Assembly: GCF_003058325.1 (NCBI RefSeq)
Contig: NZ_CP028843.1
Location: forward strand, 5,747,001 to 5,811,000
Source: Methylobacterium currus
GTDB taxonomy: Bacteria; Pseudomonadota; Alphaproteobacteria; Rhizobiales; Beijerinckiaceae
DNA length: 64,000 nucleotides
Reading direction: 5' to 3'
Under the pieces are notes generated by a model. That model did no database searches. It was not told the DNA's origin and saw only the letters and a program-made list of their open reading frames with translations. Made by a program: the position numbers and the translations under genes. Below, piece after piece: positions 48,183-56,438 of the stretch. The first letter of the stretch is position 1. Every line of letters starts with the position of its first letter.

Positions 48183-48945
48183 GGCGCGCTCCCATCAGGG
48201 CGTCGAGCTCGTGCAGCGGCCATTCCGGCTCGAGGACGTGGCGTGGCATCGTCGGGAGGTCGTGGGCGCCGGTGGCGACGCCGCGGCGGGTGGTGAAGAA
48301 GGTGGCGTAGCCGCTGGCGAGCGCCAGGGCCGGGTCGCGGTGCGGCCGGTAATCGCGCTCCGCGACGCCCCAGGGACAGGCGAAGTGCCGGACCGGCCGC
48401 CCGGTCGCCGCCTCCAGCGCGGTTCGGGAACCCGCGATCTCCCGTGCGGCCCCGGCCTCGTCCAGGGTCGCGATGCGGGCGTGGCTCGCGCTGTGCGAGC
48501 CGATCTCCATGCCGGCGCCGAGCCAGGCGGCCACCTGGGCCCGGTCGGCATAGGGACCGGGCGGGCTGGACGGCGGCGCGTCGAGCCAGTCGCTGACGAG
48601 GAAGAGGATCGCCGGCACGCCGGCCGCGCGCAGGACCGGCAGCGCCACCTCGACCGTGTCGGCATAGCCGTCGTCGAAGCTGACGAGGAAGTGCCGCTCC
48701 GCCCCGATCGCGCCGGATTCGAGCAAGGCCACCGCCTGGTCCGCCCCGACGAAGCGGCCGTGCCGCTGCAGGTAGGCGATCTGCGCCGCGAACCCGGCCC
48801 GGAAGCGCTCCGGCACGTGGTGGTAGCACAGGGTGTAGAGGCCCGGCGGCGCATGGGCGAGCCGGCGCAGCTGGGCGAGCCCGCGCAGCAGCAGGGCCCG
48901 GACCGCCGGATGGTCGCGGGCGAGGGTCTTGAGGGTATGCAGCAT
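48172..48945 (-). CDS. Polysaccharide deacetylase (NodB/CE4 family)
   Basis: A 257-residue CE4 enzyme that removes N- or O-acetyl groups from a polysaccharide. Motifs: YTLCYHHVPERF, the catalytic FLVSFDDGYADTVEVALPVL with metal-binding Asp, the metal His pair in IGSHSASHARI, and FACPWGVAERDYRP as motif 3. No clear signal peptide is present when started at ATG 48945 (MLHTLKTLARDH); the frame continues 26 codons upstream, where the extra residues look non-coding. It is translationally coupled to the following glycosyltransferase. Confidence 0.9.
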   Translation of the reverse strand: MLHTLKTLARDHPAVRALLLRGLAQLRRLAHAPPGLYTLCYHHVPERFRAGFAAQIAYLQRHGRFVGADQAVALLESGAIGAERHFLVSFDDGYADTVEVALPVLRAAGVPAILFLVSDWLDAPPSSPPGPYADRAQVAAWLGAGMEIGSHSASHARIATLDEAGAAREIAGSRTALEAATGRPVRHFACPWGVAERDYRPHRDPALALASGYATFFTTRRGVATGAHDLPTMPRHVLEPEWPLHELDALMGARLAR

Positions 48946-49127
48946 CCCGCCCGCCGTCGTGGAAAAGAATCCGTTTGCGGTAGGTGCGACCCGCCCGGCC
49001 CGGGTACAAGCCAAGAAAACCACGTAGACCGGGCGCGCTCGGGTCCGGCGGGGACGACATCCGGTGCGCCGCTTGCGTCACGGGCGCATCGGCGGCGAGC
49101 GATGTCGCATCCTGGCACGGAAACCCC

Positions 49128-50141
49128 ATGACCATGACGGACCAAGAGACGGGATTGCGGGTCTTGGCCCTCACCGACGCGCCACAATGGGACGAGGCCG
49201 TGTGGGCGCAGCCGCGCGGCACCATCTTCTCCGCCTCCGGGTGGGGCACCTACAAGGCGCGCCGCGGGGCGGCCGTCGAGCGGCTGAGCGTCGTCGACGA
49301 GGCCGGCGACTGCCTGGGCCTGGCACAGGTGCAGCGCCGCCGCCGGGGCCCGGCCCGGCAACTCTACCTCCAGGGCGGGCCGCTCCTCACCCACAAGGGC
49401 GAGCGCCAGGGCGAGGCGGTGATGCGCGCCTTGCTCGCGCATCTCGCCCTCGGGCCGCTCGACCTCCTGGTGGTCGATTTCAACCAAGCCGAGAGCCCGG
49501 GCGCGGTGCTCGGCCTCCTGGCGACAGGGTTCCGGCCGGTCGCGAAAGCGAGCCGGCACACCCTGGAGGTGGACCTCACCCGCGGTCTCGACACCGTGCA
49601 GGCCGAGATGGAGCAGCGCTGGCGCAAGGCCCTGCGCAAGGCCGAGCGCAACGCGGCGCTGACCCTCCGCTTCCTCGACGATCCCGCCGAGCGGCTGCGG
49701 GCCTTCGACGCCTTCACGGCGATGTACGCGGCCCTGAAGACCCGCAAGGGCTTCTCGAACGACTTCGACGCCGCCTCGTACCGCGATCTCGCGGCGAACG
49801 ACCCGCGCCACGTCATGCTCGAGGTGCGCGAGGGCGAGGAGCTGTGCCTGGTGCGCATCGCGCATGTGAGCCGCGACCGCTTCACCGATTTCTTCACCGC
49901 CTCGACCGAGCGGGCCAAGGCGAATGCCGCCGCCTACCTGGCGGTGTGGAGCTTCATCCGCCGCGGCGCCGAGGAGGGCTGCCGGGTGTTCGATTTCGGC
50001 GGCATCGACCCGGCGAACAACCGGGGCGTCTACGACTTCAAGCGCGGGCTCACCCGCAACGTCGCGTCGACCGGACCGCTCTGGCTCTACGGCCGGAACC
50101 GCCTCGTCACCGCGGCGGCCGGGGCGGTGCTGGCCCGGTGA
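49128..50141 (+). CDS. FemAB/GNAT-type acyltransferase in the polysaccharide locus
   Basis: A 337-residue member of the GNAT-fold FemAB/XrtA-like group. Features are FSASGWGTYKARRGA, QLYLQGGPLLTHKGER, a paired-helix segment (MEQRWRKALRKAERNAAL), then AFDAFTAMYAALKTRKGFSNDF and the diagnostic CRVFDFGGIDPANNRGVYDFKRGL. FemAB proteins transfer aminoacyl groups to peptidoglycan precursors; relatives in polysaccharide clusters are thought to acylate the sugar polymer (inference). The start at ATG 49128 overlaps no other gene. The next gene's GTG overlaps its stop (GTGA). Confidence 0.85.
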   Translation: MTMTDQETGLRVLALTDAPQWDEAVWAQPRGTIFSASGWGTYKARRGAAVERLSVVDEAGDCLGLAQVQRRRRGPARQLYLQGGPLLTHKGERQGEAVMRALLAHLALGPLDLLVVDFNQAESPGAVLGLLATGFRPVAKASRHTLEVDLTRGLDTVQAEMEQRWRKALRKAERNAALTLRFLDDPAERLRAFDAFTAMYAALKTRKGFSNDFDAASYRDLAANDPRHVMLEVREGEELCLVRIAHVSRDRFTDFFTASTERAKANAAAYLAVWSFIRRGAEEGCRVFDFGGIDPANNRGVYDFKRGLTRNVASTGPLWLYGRNRLVTAAAGAVLAR

Positions 50142-51409
50142 ACGTGCTGTCCGCTCTCCCCGCCCGCTTGCGCGGGCCGGCGCTGCTCTCGCTGCTCGAC
50201 CAGGGGGCGGTGAGCGGCTTCGGCTTCCTCGCCGGCATCGCGGCGGCGCGCCTGATCGACATGGAGGGGTTCGGGCGCTTCGCCCTCGTGCTCATCGTGG
50301 CCGGCTTCGCGCAGGGGCTGCACAACGCGCTGGTCACCGCGCCGCTGATGACGCTCGCCGGCACCGTGCGCGATCCGGTCCGCTACGCGGCCGCCGTCGG
50401 CGCCGGCGCCCTGGTGCTGGCGGCGGGGCTGGCCTTCGGCGTCGCCGGGGCGCTCGCCCTGTACTTCTCCGCCCGCGGCGAGGCGGTGCCGGTCGATCTC
50501 GTCACCGCCGCCGGGGCGCTCACCCTGGCGCAGAACCTCCAGCTGACGACCCGGCGGCTGCTCTTCGCCTATGACGGGGGAGACAAGGCGCTCGCCATGG
50601 ACCTCGCCCGGGCGGCTTTGTTCCCTCTCGCCGTCGCGCTCCTCTGGGCGGCCGGACTCCGCCTCGACGCGACGCGATTGGTCGAATTGCTGGCGCTGAC
50701 GGCGTTCCTGACCACCCTGCCGGCTTTCCTCGCCCGGGCGGCCGATCCCGGGCGCCGGCGCCTCGCCGCCGCCGCCTTGCGCCACTGGCAGATGGCGCGC
50801 TGGCTCCTGCCGGTCGTGCTCGTCACCTTCGGGCAGGAGCAGCTGGTCTGGATCCTCGCCGGCGGCGTCCTCGGCGACGAGGCCCTAGGGGGTCTGCGGG
50901 CGTCGCAATACCTCGTCGGCCTCGTGCTCCTGATGCTCGCCGCGACCGAGAACGTGGTGCCGACGGGGGCGGGCCGCGCCTACGACACCGGCGGCGAGGC
51001 CGCGCTCAGGGCCTATCTCCTCAGGGTCACCCGCCGCCTCGGGGTTCCGGTCGGGCTCCTCCTCGCCCTCGTGGCTCTGCCGGGGGAACTCTGGCTGCGC
51101 CTCGTCTTCGGCGAGGCCTACGCGCCCTATGCCCCGTCCCTGCGCTGGCTGGCGCTCGGGGTGGTGTTCATCTTCCTGCGGGACATGGCGGCGCAGATCT
51201 TCCGGGCGCGGCGGCGCACCGACGTGATCTTCCGCGCCTTCGCGGTCAGCTTCGCGGTGTCGCTGGTGCTGATCCAGCCGCTCCTCACCCGCTACGGTGC
51301 CACGGGCGCTGCCGCCGTGGTGGCGCTGGCCCACGGCGCCTCGCTCCTCGCCCTCCTGGCGGCCCTCGGCCGTGCCCCGGCCACACGCGCGGAGGCCCCG
51401 CGATGCTGA
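50138..51409 (+). CDS. Polysaccharide flippase (Wzx/MATE-like MOP family)
   Basis: A 423-residue inner-membrane protein with about 12 hydrophobic segments (for example FGFLAGIAAARLIDMEGFGRFALVLIVAGF, AAAVGAGALVLAAGLAFGVAGALALYF, YLVGLVLLMLAATENVV, LGVVFIFLRDMAAQIF, AFAVSFAVSLVLIQPLL). It matches lipid-linked oligosaccharide flippases by topology and context. The GTG start overlaps the previous stop by three bases, and the next gene's ATG overlaps this stop (ATGCTGA), so three genes in a row are translationally coupled. Confidence 0.85.
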   Translation: MNVLSALPARLRGPALLSLLDQGAVSGFGFLAGIAAARLIDMEGFGRFALVLIVAGFAQGLHNALVTAPLMTLAGTVRDPVRYAAAVGAGALVLAAGLAFGVAGALALYFSARGEAVPVDLVTAAGALTLAQNLQLTTRRLLFAYDGGDKALAMDLARAALFPLAVALLWAAGLRLDATRLVELLALTAFLTTLPAFLARAADPGRRRLAAAALRHWQMARWLLPVVLVTFGQEQLVWILAGGVLGDEALGGLRASQYLVGLVLLMLAATENVVPTGAGRAYDTGGEAALRAYLLRVTRRLGVPVGLLLALVALPGELWLRLVFGEAYAPYAPSLRWLALGVVFIFLRDMAAQIFRARRRTDVIFRAFAVSFAVSLVLIQPLLTRYGATGAAAVVALAHGASLLALLAALGRAPATRAEAPRC

Positions 51410-52773
51410 ACGCCCTCATCGCCGTCGGGACCGCGAGCTGGTTCACGGTGGCCTACCCGGTGCTGCGCCGCCGCCTCGAGACGCATCCGCCCTCCGGCGG
51501 CGCGCCGCTGTTCTGGCCGCTCGCCCTCCTGGTGGTGTTCGCCTTCATGCCCCTCGTCTTCACGGTGCCGCGCGAGGACGGCAACGCGGTGCTGGAGCAG
51601 GGGCTGACGGCCTCGAACATCGTCACCATCGTGCTCACCGGGCTGACGGCCTTCTATCTCGTCGTGAAGATCGCCGCCGACCGCCGCATCCTGCTGCTGC
51701 CCTTCGCGATGCCCTACCTGCCGTTCACGATGATGATCGGCGTGAACGGCGTGAGCGCCGCCTGGTCGATCGTGCCGACCTACACGCTCTACCGCACCGC
51801 GGAACTCGCGGTGTTCACCCTCGCCTGCATCCTGATCTTCGACCGTCCCGACATCCGGCGGCGTCTGGCCGACATCCTGGCGATCGTGATCGTCGCCTGG
51901 CTCGTCGCGGTGACACCGGAGATCCTCCAGAACCTGGCCTCCGGCATCGTGTTCTCCTCGGCCAAGAACAACATGATGCCCCTCGTCTGCGCGCTCCTCG
52001 GCTTCGCGGCCGTGTTCGGGCCGCCCAACCGGCGGCGGGGCCGCTACCTGGTGCTGGCGGCGGCGGGCTTCGTCATCGCGGGATCGGCCGCCTCGACGGG
52101 GGCGCTGATCGCCGTCGGGCCGGGGCTGATGATCGCCTCGCGCCGCCCCGGGCTCCGCCTCGCCGGCACCGTCCTGGCGCTGGTCTCGCTCGCGCTGTTC
52201 CTGTTCCTGATGGTCGGCCTGTCGAGCTTCCCGGGCCTTCTCGACCTCCTCTCGGTCGTCCTTCAGAAGCCCAAGGTGGAACTCGCCAACGCCACCGGCC
52301 GCGGCCAGTTCTGGCCGACCTTCATCGCGGCGACGCAGGACCGCCTGCTCGGCTCCGGCTTCTCGGCCGCCGACCGCTTCGTGCAGCTCCTGATCCCGAC
52401 GACCGAACTCGCCGACGAGCTCGGCCGCGACGCGGTGTTCATCACCAGCTCGCACAACATGTTCCTGAGCGCCTGGGCGGGCACCGGGATCATCGGCCTG
52501 TCCTTCGCGGTCCTGACCCTGGTCGAGCCGGTCCGCTTCGCCGCCCGGGCCGATCGCGGCACCCGCCGCCTCGTCGCCTGCCTGATCCTGATGCTCGCCC
52601 TCAACGGCATGACGACGCCCGGGCTGTTCCAGGACTGGAACGTCAACGTGCTGGCCTACGTCGCGGTGCTGGCCTGCGCCCGGGCGGCGCGGCGCGAGGC
52701 CGAGGCGCCGGAGGCCGTGATCGGCTCCGTCATGTCCCCCCGCGAGACCGGGCCGGCCTGGCCCGCGGCTTGA
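51403..52773 (+). CDS. O-antigen ligase/polymerase-like (Wzy) membrane protein
   Basis: A 456-residue polytopic protein with about 10-11 hydrophobic segments and a large periplasmic loop near residues 290-350. The loop holds GRGQFWPTFIAATQDRLLGSGFSAADRF and TSSHNMFLSAWAGTGIIGL, matching the O-antigen ligase/Wzy_C signature (R-G-x-W and SHN motifs). It probably polymerises lipid-linked repeat units of the polysaccharide, fitting its place between the flippase and the co-polymerase. Confidence 0.87.
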   Translation: MLNALIAVGTASWFTVAYPVLRRRLETHPPSGGAPLFWPLALLVVFAFMPLVFTVPREDGNAVLEQGLTASNIVTIVLTGLTAFYLVVKIAADRRILLLPFAMPYLPFTMMIGVNGVSAAWSIVPTYTLYRTAELAVFTLACILIFDRPDIRRRLADILAIVIVAWLVAVTPEILQNLASGIVFSSAKNNMMPLVCALLGFAAVFGPPNRRRGRYLVLAAAGFVIAGSAASTGALIAVGPGLMIASRRPGLRLAGTVLALVSLALFLFLMVGLSSFPGLLDLLSVVLQKPKVELANATGRGQFWPTFIAATQDRLLGSGFSAADRFVQLLIPTTELADELGRDAVFITSSHNMFLSAWAGTGIIGLSFAVLTLVEPVRFAARADRGTRRLVACLILMLALNGMTTPGLFQDWNVNVLAYVAVLACARAARREAEAPEAVIGSVMSPRETGPAWPAA

Positions 52774-52870
52774 AGCGGAGTCGGCACAAGGACTGAATTC
52801 CGATCCGATCGTCCCGGACCGGAACAGATCCGACCCGCAGCGGGAGCCTCTGGGGAGCCTTGGGCGCATC

Positions 52871-55012
52871 ATGACGATGGTCGAGAATGTCCGAAGCGGG
52901 CTGCTCATCGGCGCGGCCCCGCGCGGGGAGGAGGGGCGCGAGCCCTGGTTCCTCGACCCGCGGGAGATCCTGCGCACCGTGCGCCTGCGCTGGCTCACCG
53001 TGCTGCTGCCCGTCCTGCTGTGCCTCGGCGCCGCGGCGGCCTGGACGCAGCTGAACCCGCCGCAATACGCCGCCTCGACCCAGATCCTGATCGATCCGCG
53101 CGGGCTGCAGGTGGTCAAGGACGGGCTGACCCCGCCGGACCAGGCGAGCGACGCCAGCCTCCTCCTCGTCGACAGCCAGCTCCGGGTCCTCACCTCCGAC
53201 GACGTGCTCGGCCGCGCCGTCGACCGGCTCGACCTCGCCCGGGACCCCGAGTTCCAGGGCCGCGAGACCCTGATCGGCGCGATCAAGGGCTTCATCGCGC
53301 GTCTCACCGGCCGCACCGAGCCGCCGGCCGAGCCCCGGCTGACGGCGCTCAGGATCCTGCGCGACCGGGTCGGCGCGCGGCGCCTGGAGCGCAGCTTCGT
53401 GGTCGAGCTCGGCGTCACCTCCGAGGACCGCGAGAAGGCCGCGCGGCTGGCCCGCGGCATCGCCGAGACTTACCTGGCCCGCGACGCCGCGACCCGCTCC
53501 GACACGACCCGCCGGGCCGGCGAGGCGATCGAGGGGCGTCTGGCCGAGCTGCGCGAGGCCCTGCGCCGGGCCGAGGACAAGGCTCAAGGATTCCGGGCGA
53601 AGCACAACATCGTCGGCACCCGCTCGCAGCTCGTGAGCGAGCAGCAGCTGACCCAGCTCAGCGACCAGCTCGGCGCCGCCCGGGCCAAGGCCCTCGATGC
53701 CGGCACCCGCCTGCGCCAGGTCGAAGGCGTGCTCGCCGGCGGGCGCTCCGAATCGGTCAGCGAGATCGTCCAGAACCCGACCATCACCGCCCTGCGCGGG
53801 CAGCTCGCCGGCATCGAGCGCCTGCGCGCCGATGCCGAGGAGACCTTGGGCAAGCGCCATCCGAGCTACATGGCGGCCGTGGTGCAGGAGAAGGCCCTGC
53901 GCGCGGCGATCGAGGCCGAGATCCGCCGCATCGCGGCGGCGAGCCGCAACGATTTCGAGGCCGCCCAGGCGAGCGCCCGCGTCCTCGCCTCGACCCTGGA
54001 GCGGCGCAAGGCCGACGCGCTGAAGGTCGGCGACGACTTCGTGCAGCTGCGCGAGCTGGAGCGCCAGGTCGAGGCGAGCCGGGCGGTCTACGAGGCTTTC
54101 CTGGTCAGGGCCCGGGAACTGCAGGAGCAGCAGCGCCTCGACACCTCCGCCTCGCGGATCATCTCGCCGGCCTCGCCGCCGGAGAAGCGCATCGGCCCGC
54201 CGACGCCGGTGGTGTTCGTCGCCGCCGTCGTGGCGGGCCTCGGCCTCGGCCTCGTCGGGGGCCTGGGCCTCGAATTGCTCGCCGGCCGCGTCCGCTCGCG
54301 CCGGCGCCTCGAAGGCCATCTCGGCCGCACCGGCCTCGACGCCCTGCCGCGGGCGCCCCGCAAGGCCGCCCGGCCCGCCTCCCTGCGGGCCGATTTCGGC
54401 ACCGCCCGGGGCGACACGCCCTACGAGGTGGCGCTGGCGCGCCTGCGCCACCGCCTCGCTGCCGAGCCGGGCACCAAACCGGGTACCCGGTCGGGCGCCA
54501 CCCCCCTGGTCGTCCTCGTCACCGCGGGCGACGACCGGGCCGGCAAGTCGGTGCTGGCCCGCTCCCTCGCGCTCTCGGCGGTGGCCGACCGCGAGCGGGT
54601 GATCCTGGTCGATGCCGATCCGAAGGGGCTGCTCACCCGCGACCTCGGCGCCGCGGCGCCCCGGGATCTCGCCGGGCTCCTGCGCGCCCGCGCGCCCCTG
54701 GGCGACGCCCTCGTGACGCTGCCTTCGGGCCTGCGGGTTCTGCCCCGTCCGTCCGACCTGCCGCGGGACCTCGCCGGCGCCCTCGCCGACGCGCTCCTGC
54801 GCAGCGAGGCCGACCTCGTCGTGGTCGATCTCGGCCTCGTCGGCGGCGACGTGGTGACCGAGCGCCTGATCGCCGAGGAGCGCATCCCGGTGCTCCTCCT
54901 CGCCGTCAGCGCCCGGCGCGGCCGCCTCGCGGCGGTCGACCGCGCCCTGAAGGCGATCGGACCGGCCCGCCGGGCCCGGGTGGTCGTCACGGATGCGGAC
55001 CTGCGGGAATAG
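52871..55012 (+). CDS. Wzz/Wzc-like polysaccharide co-polymerase with a degenerate BY-kinase domain
   Basis: A 713-residue inner-membrane protein. Wzz domain from residue 30, TM1 at about 38-60 (RWLTVLLPVLLCLGAAAAW), a long coiled-coil periplasmic part (residues 60-430) and TM2 at about 440-470 (VVFVAAVVAGLGLGLVGGLG). The cytoplasmic ATPase starts near residue 540 with VTAGDDRAGKSVLARSLA as a Walker A variant and RVILVDADPKGL as Walker A'. The C-terminus ends ARVVVTDADLRE with no tyrosine cluster, and few tyrosines occur in the kinase region at all. It probably controls chain length without autophosphorylation (inference). Upstream Wzy-like and flippase genes make this the core of the locus. 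Confidence 0.88.
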   Translation: MTMVENVRSGLLIGAAPRGEEGREPWFLDPREILRTVRLRWLTVLLPVLLCLGAAAAWTQLNPPQYAASTQILIDPRGLQVVKDGLTPPDQASDASLLLVDSQLRVLTSDDVLGRAVDRLDLARDPEFQGRETLIGAIKGFIARLTGRTEPPAEPRLTALRILRDRVGARRLERSFVVELGVTSEDREKAARLARGIAETYLARDAATRSDTTRRAGEAIEGRLAELREALRRAEDKAQGFRAKHNIVGTRSQLVSEQQLTQLSDQLGAARAKALDAGTRLRQVEGVLAGGRSESVSEIVQNPTITALRGQLAGIERLRADAEETLGKRHPSYMAAVVQEKALRAAIEAEIRRIAAASRNDFEAAQASARVLASTLERRKADALKVGDDFVQLRELERQVEASRAVYEAFLVRARELQEQQRLDTSASRIISPASPPEKRIGPPTPVVFVAAVVAGLGLGLVGGLGLELLAGRVRSRRRLEGHLGRTGLDALPRAPRKAARPASLRADFGTARGDTPYEVALARLRHRLAAEPGTKPGTRSGATPLVVLVTAGDDRAGKSVLARSLALSAVADRERVILVDADPKGLLTRDLGAAAPRDLAGLLRARAPLGDALVTLPSGLRVLPRPSDLPRDLAGALADALLRSEADLVVVDLGLVGGDVVTERLIAEERIPVLLLAVSARRGRLAAVDRALKAIGPARRARVVVTDADLRE

Positions 55013-55272
55013 GCGGGCGGTCCAAGCCCGTCGGAGGCGTGGCACCTTTCCCCCTTTCCGTCGGAGAGGGGCAGGGTCCGGTTCCCATCAGCTCGACCGT
55101 CCCGAGCGGGGACCGGGAGCATTTCAGGCTCTCCGCGCGGGGCTCGCTCCTCACGCATGGCGGGCCGGCGGCCCACCATCCAGGTTGATCGCCCGCCTGT
55201 TGCCCAGTGACGCTCGGGACGCGATACTCGCCCGGCCATACCAACAAAAATCCATGCTGGGGAGGAAGCCTG

Positions 55273-56346
55273 ATGCGAGTTCTGAAGCTGCTGCGGACCG
55301 CAACCGCGGGCGCGGCCTTGTCGTTCATTGCTCTCGCCGCCATCGCCGCAGACTACCCGGCGCCCAAGGCGGGGGACTGGACGATCAAGGACTTCAAGTT
55401 CCACACCGGCGAGGTCCTGCCGGAGCTGCGCCTGCATTACACCACGGTCGGAGATCCGAAGGGAGAACCGGTGGTCGTCCTGCACGGCACCACCGGTTCG
55501 GCCGCCAGCATGCTGACTCCCGGATTCGCCGGCGAGCTGTTCGGTCCCGGCCAGCCGCTCGACGCGGCCAAACACTACATCATCCTCCCGGACGCGATCG
55601 GCCATGGGCAATCGTCCAAGCCGTCGGACGGATTGAAGACGAAATTCCCGAAGTACAACTACGACGACATGGCCGAGGCGCAGTACAGGCTGCTCAAGGA
55701 GCATCTCGGCCTCAAGCATGTCCGGCTCATCATCGGCAACTCGATGGGGGGCATGCACGCCTGGATCCTGGGCGTGACGCATCCCGACTTCATGGACGCC
55801 CTCGTCCCCATGGCGTCGCAGCCGAGCGAGATGGGGAGCCGCAACTGGATGTTGCGCCGGCTCCTGACCGAGACCATCCGGCGCGACCCGACCTATGCCG
55901 ATGGCGCGTACACGACCCAGCCGCCCGCGCTGCGGGTCGCAAACGTCTTCTTCGCCCTGGCCACCAGCGGCGGCACGCTGGCGCTGCAGAAGCAGGGGCC
56001 GACCGGTGAGCTGGCCGACAAGCTCGTCGATGCCCGCCTGGCGGCACCGTTCAACGCGGATGCCAACGACTACATCTACCAGTGGGAGTCGTCGCGCGGC
56101 TACAATCCGTCTCCGGGCCTCGAGAGGATCGAAGCGTCCGTCCTGGCGATCAACTCCGCGGATGACGAGCGCAACCCGCCCGAGACCGGGATCATGGAGC
56201 GCGAGATGAAGCGCCTCAGGAGCGGGCGCCTGTACATGATCCCGGCCAGCCCCGAGACCTCCGGCCACGGCACGACGGGCTTCGCCAAGTTCTACAAGCA
56301 GCCGCTCCAGGACTTCCTGCAAGCCGCTCCGAAACGGGCGATGTAG
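55273..56346 (+). CDS. Exported alpha/beta hydrolase, MetX-like
   Basis: A 357-residue protein with a signal peptide (LLRTATAGAALSFIALAAIAAD) and an alpha/beta-hydrolase fold. The nucleophile elbow is LIIGNSMGGMHAW, the acid is in LAINSADDERNPPETG and the His in SGHGTTGFAKFY. Overall it resembles the homoserine O-acetyltransferase (MetX) group (EPVVVLHGTTGSAASML; YIILPDAIGHGQSSKPSDGL), but export to the periplasm argues against a methionine role; it is more likely a hydrolase or acyltransferase. GGAGGA precedes ATG 55273. It is placed in the polysaccharide locus but may be unrelated to it. Confidence 0.88.
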   Translation: MRVLKLLRTATAGAALSFIALAAIAADYPAPKAGDWTIKDFKFHTGEVLPELRLHYTTVGDPKGEPVVVLHGTTGSAASMLTPGFAGELFGPGQPLDAAKHYIILPDAIGHGQSSKPSDGLKTKFPKYNYDDMAEAQYRLLKEHLGLKHVRLIIGNSMGGMHAWILGVTHPDFMDALVPMASQPSEMGSRNWMLRRLLTETIRRDPTYADGAYTTQPPALRVANVFFALATSGGTLALQKQGPTGELADKLVDARLAAPFNADANDYIYQWESSRGYNPSPGLERIEASVLAINSADDERNPPETGIMEREMKRLRSGRLYMIPASPETSGHGTTGFAKFYKQPLQDFLQAAPKRAM

Positions 56347-56438
56347 CGGGACCGGGCCGGGCTCTCCCGCGTGACACGGGGCGCGACGGGGCGGTATCCC
56401 GCGGACCCGAACCCGACAAGCTCCGAGAGACCCCGACC

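Noticed and set aside
55273..56346. Considered as homoserine O-acetyltransferase (metX), partner of the two sulfhydrylases.
   Set aside because: A clear signal peptide and distance from the sulfhydrylase genes argue for an exported hydrolase; only general fold motifs match MetX.
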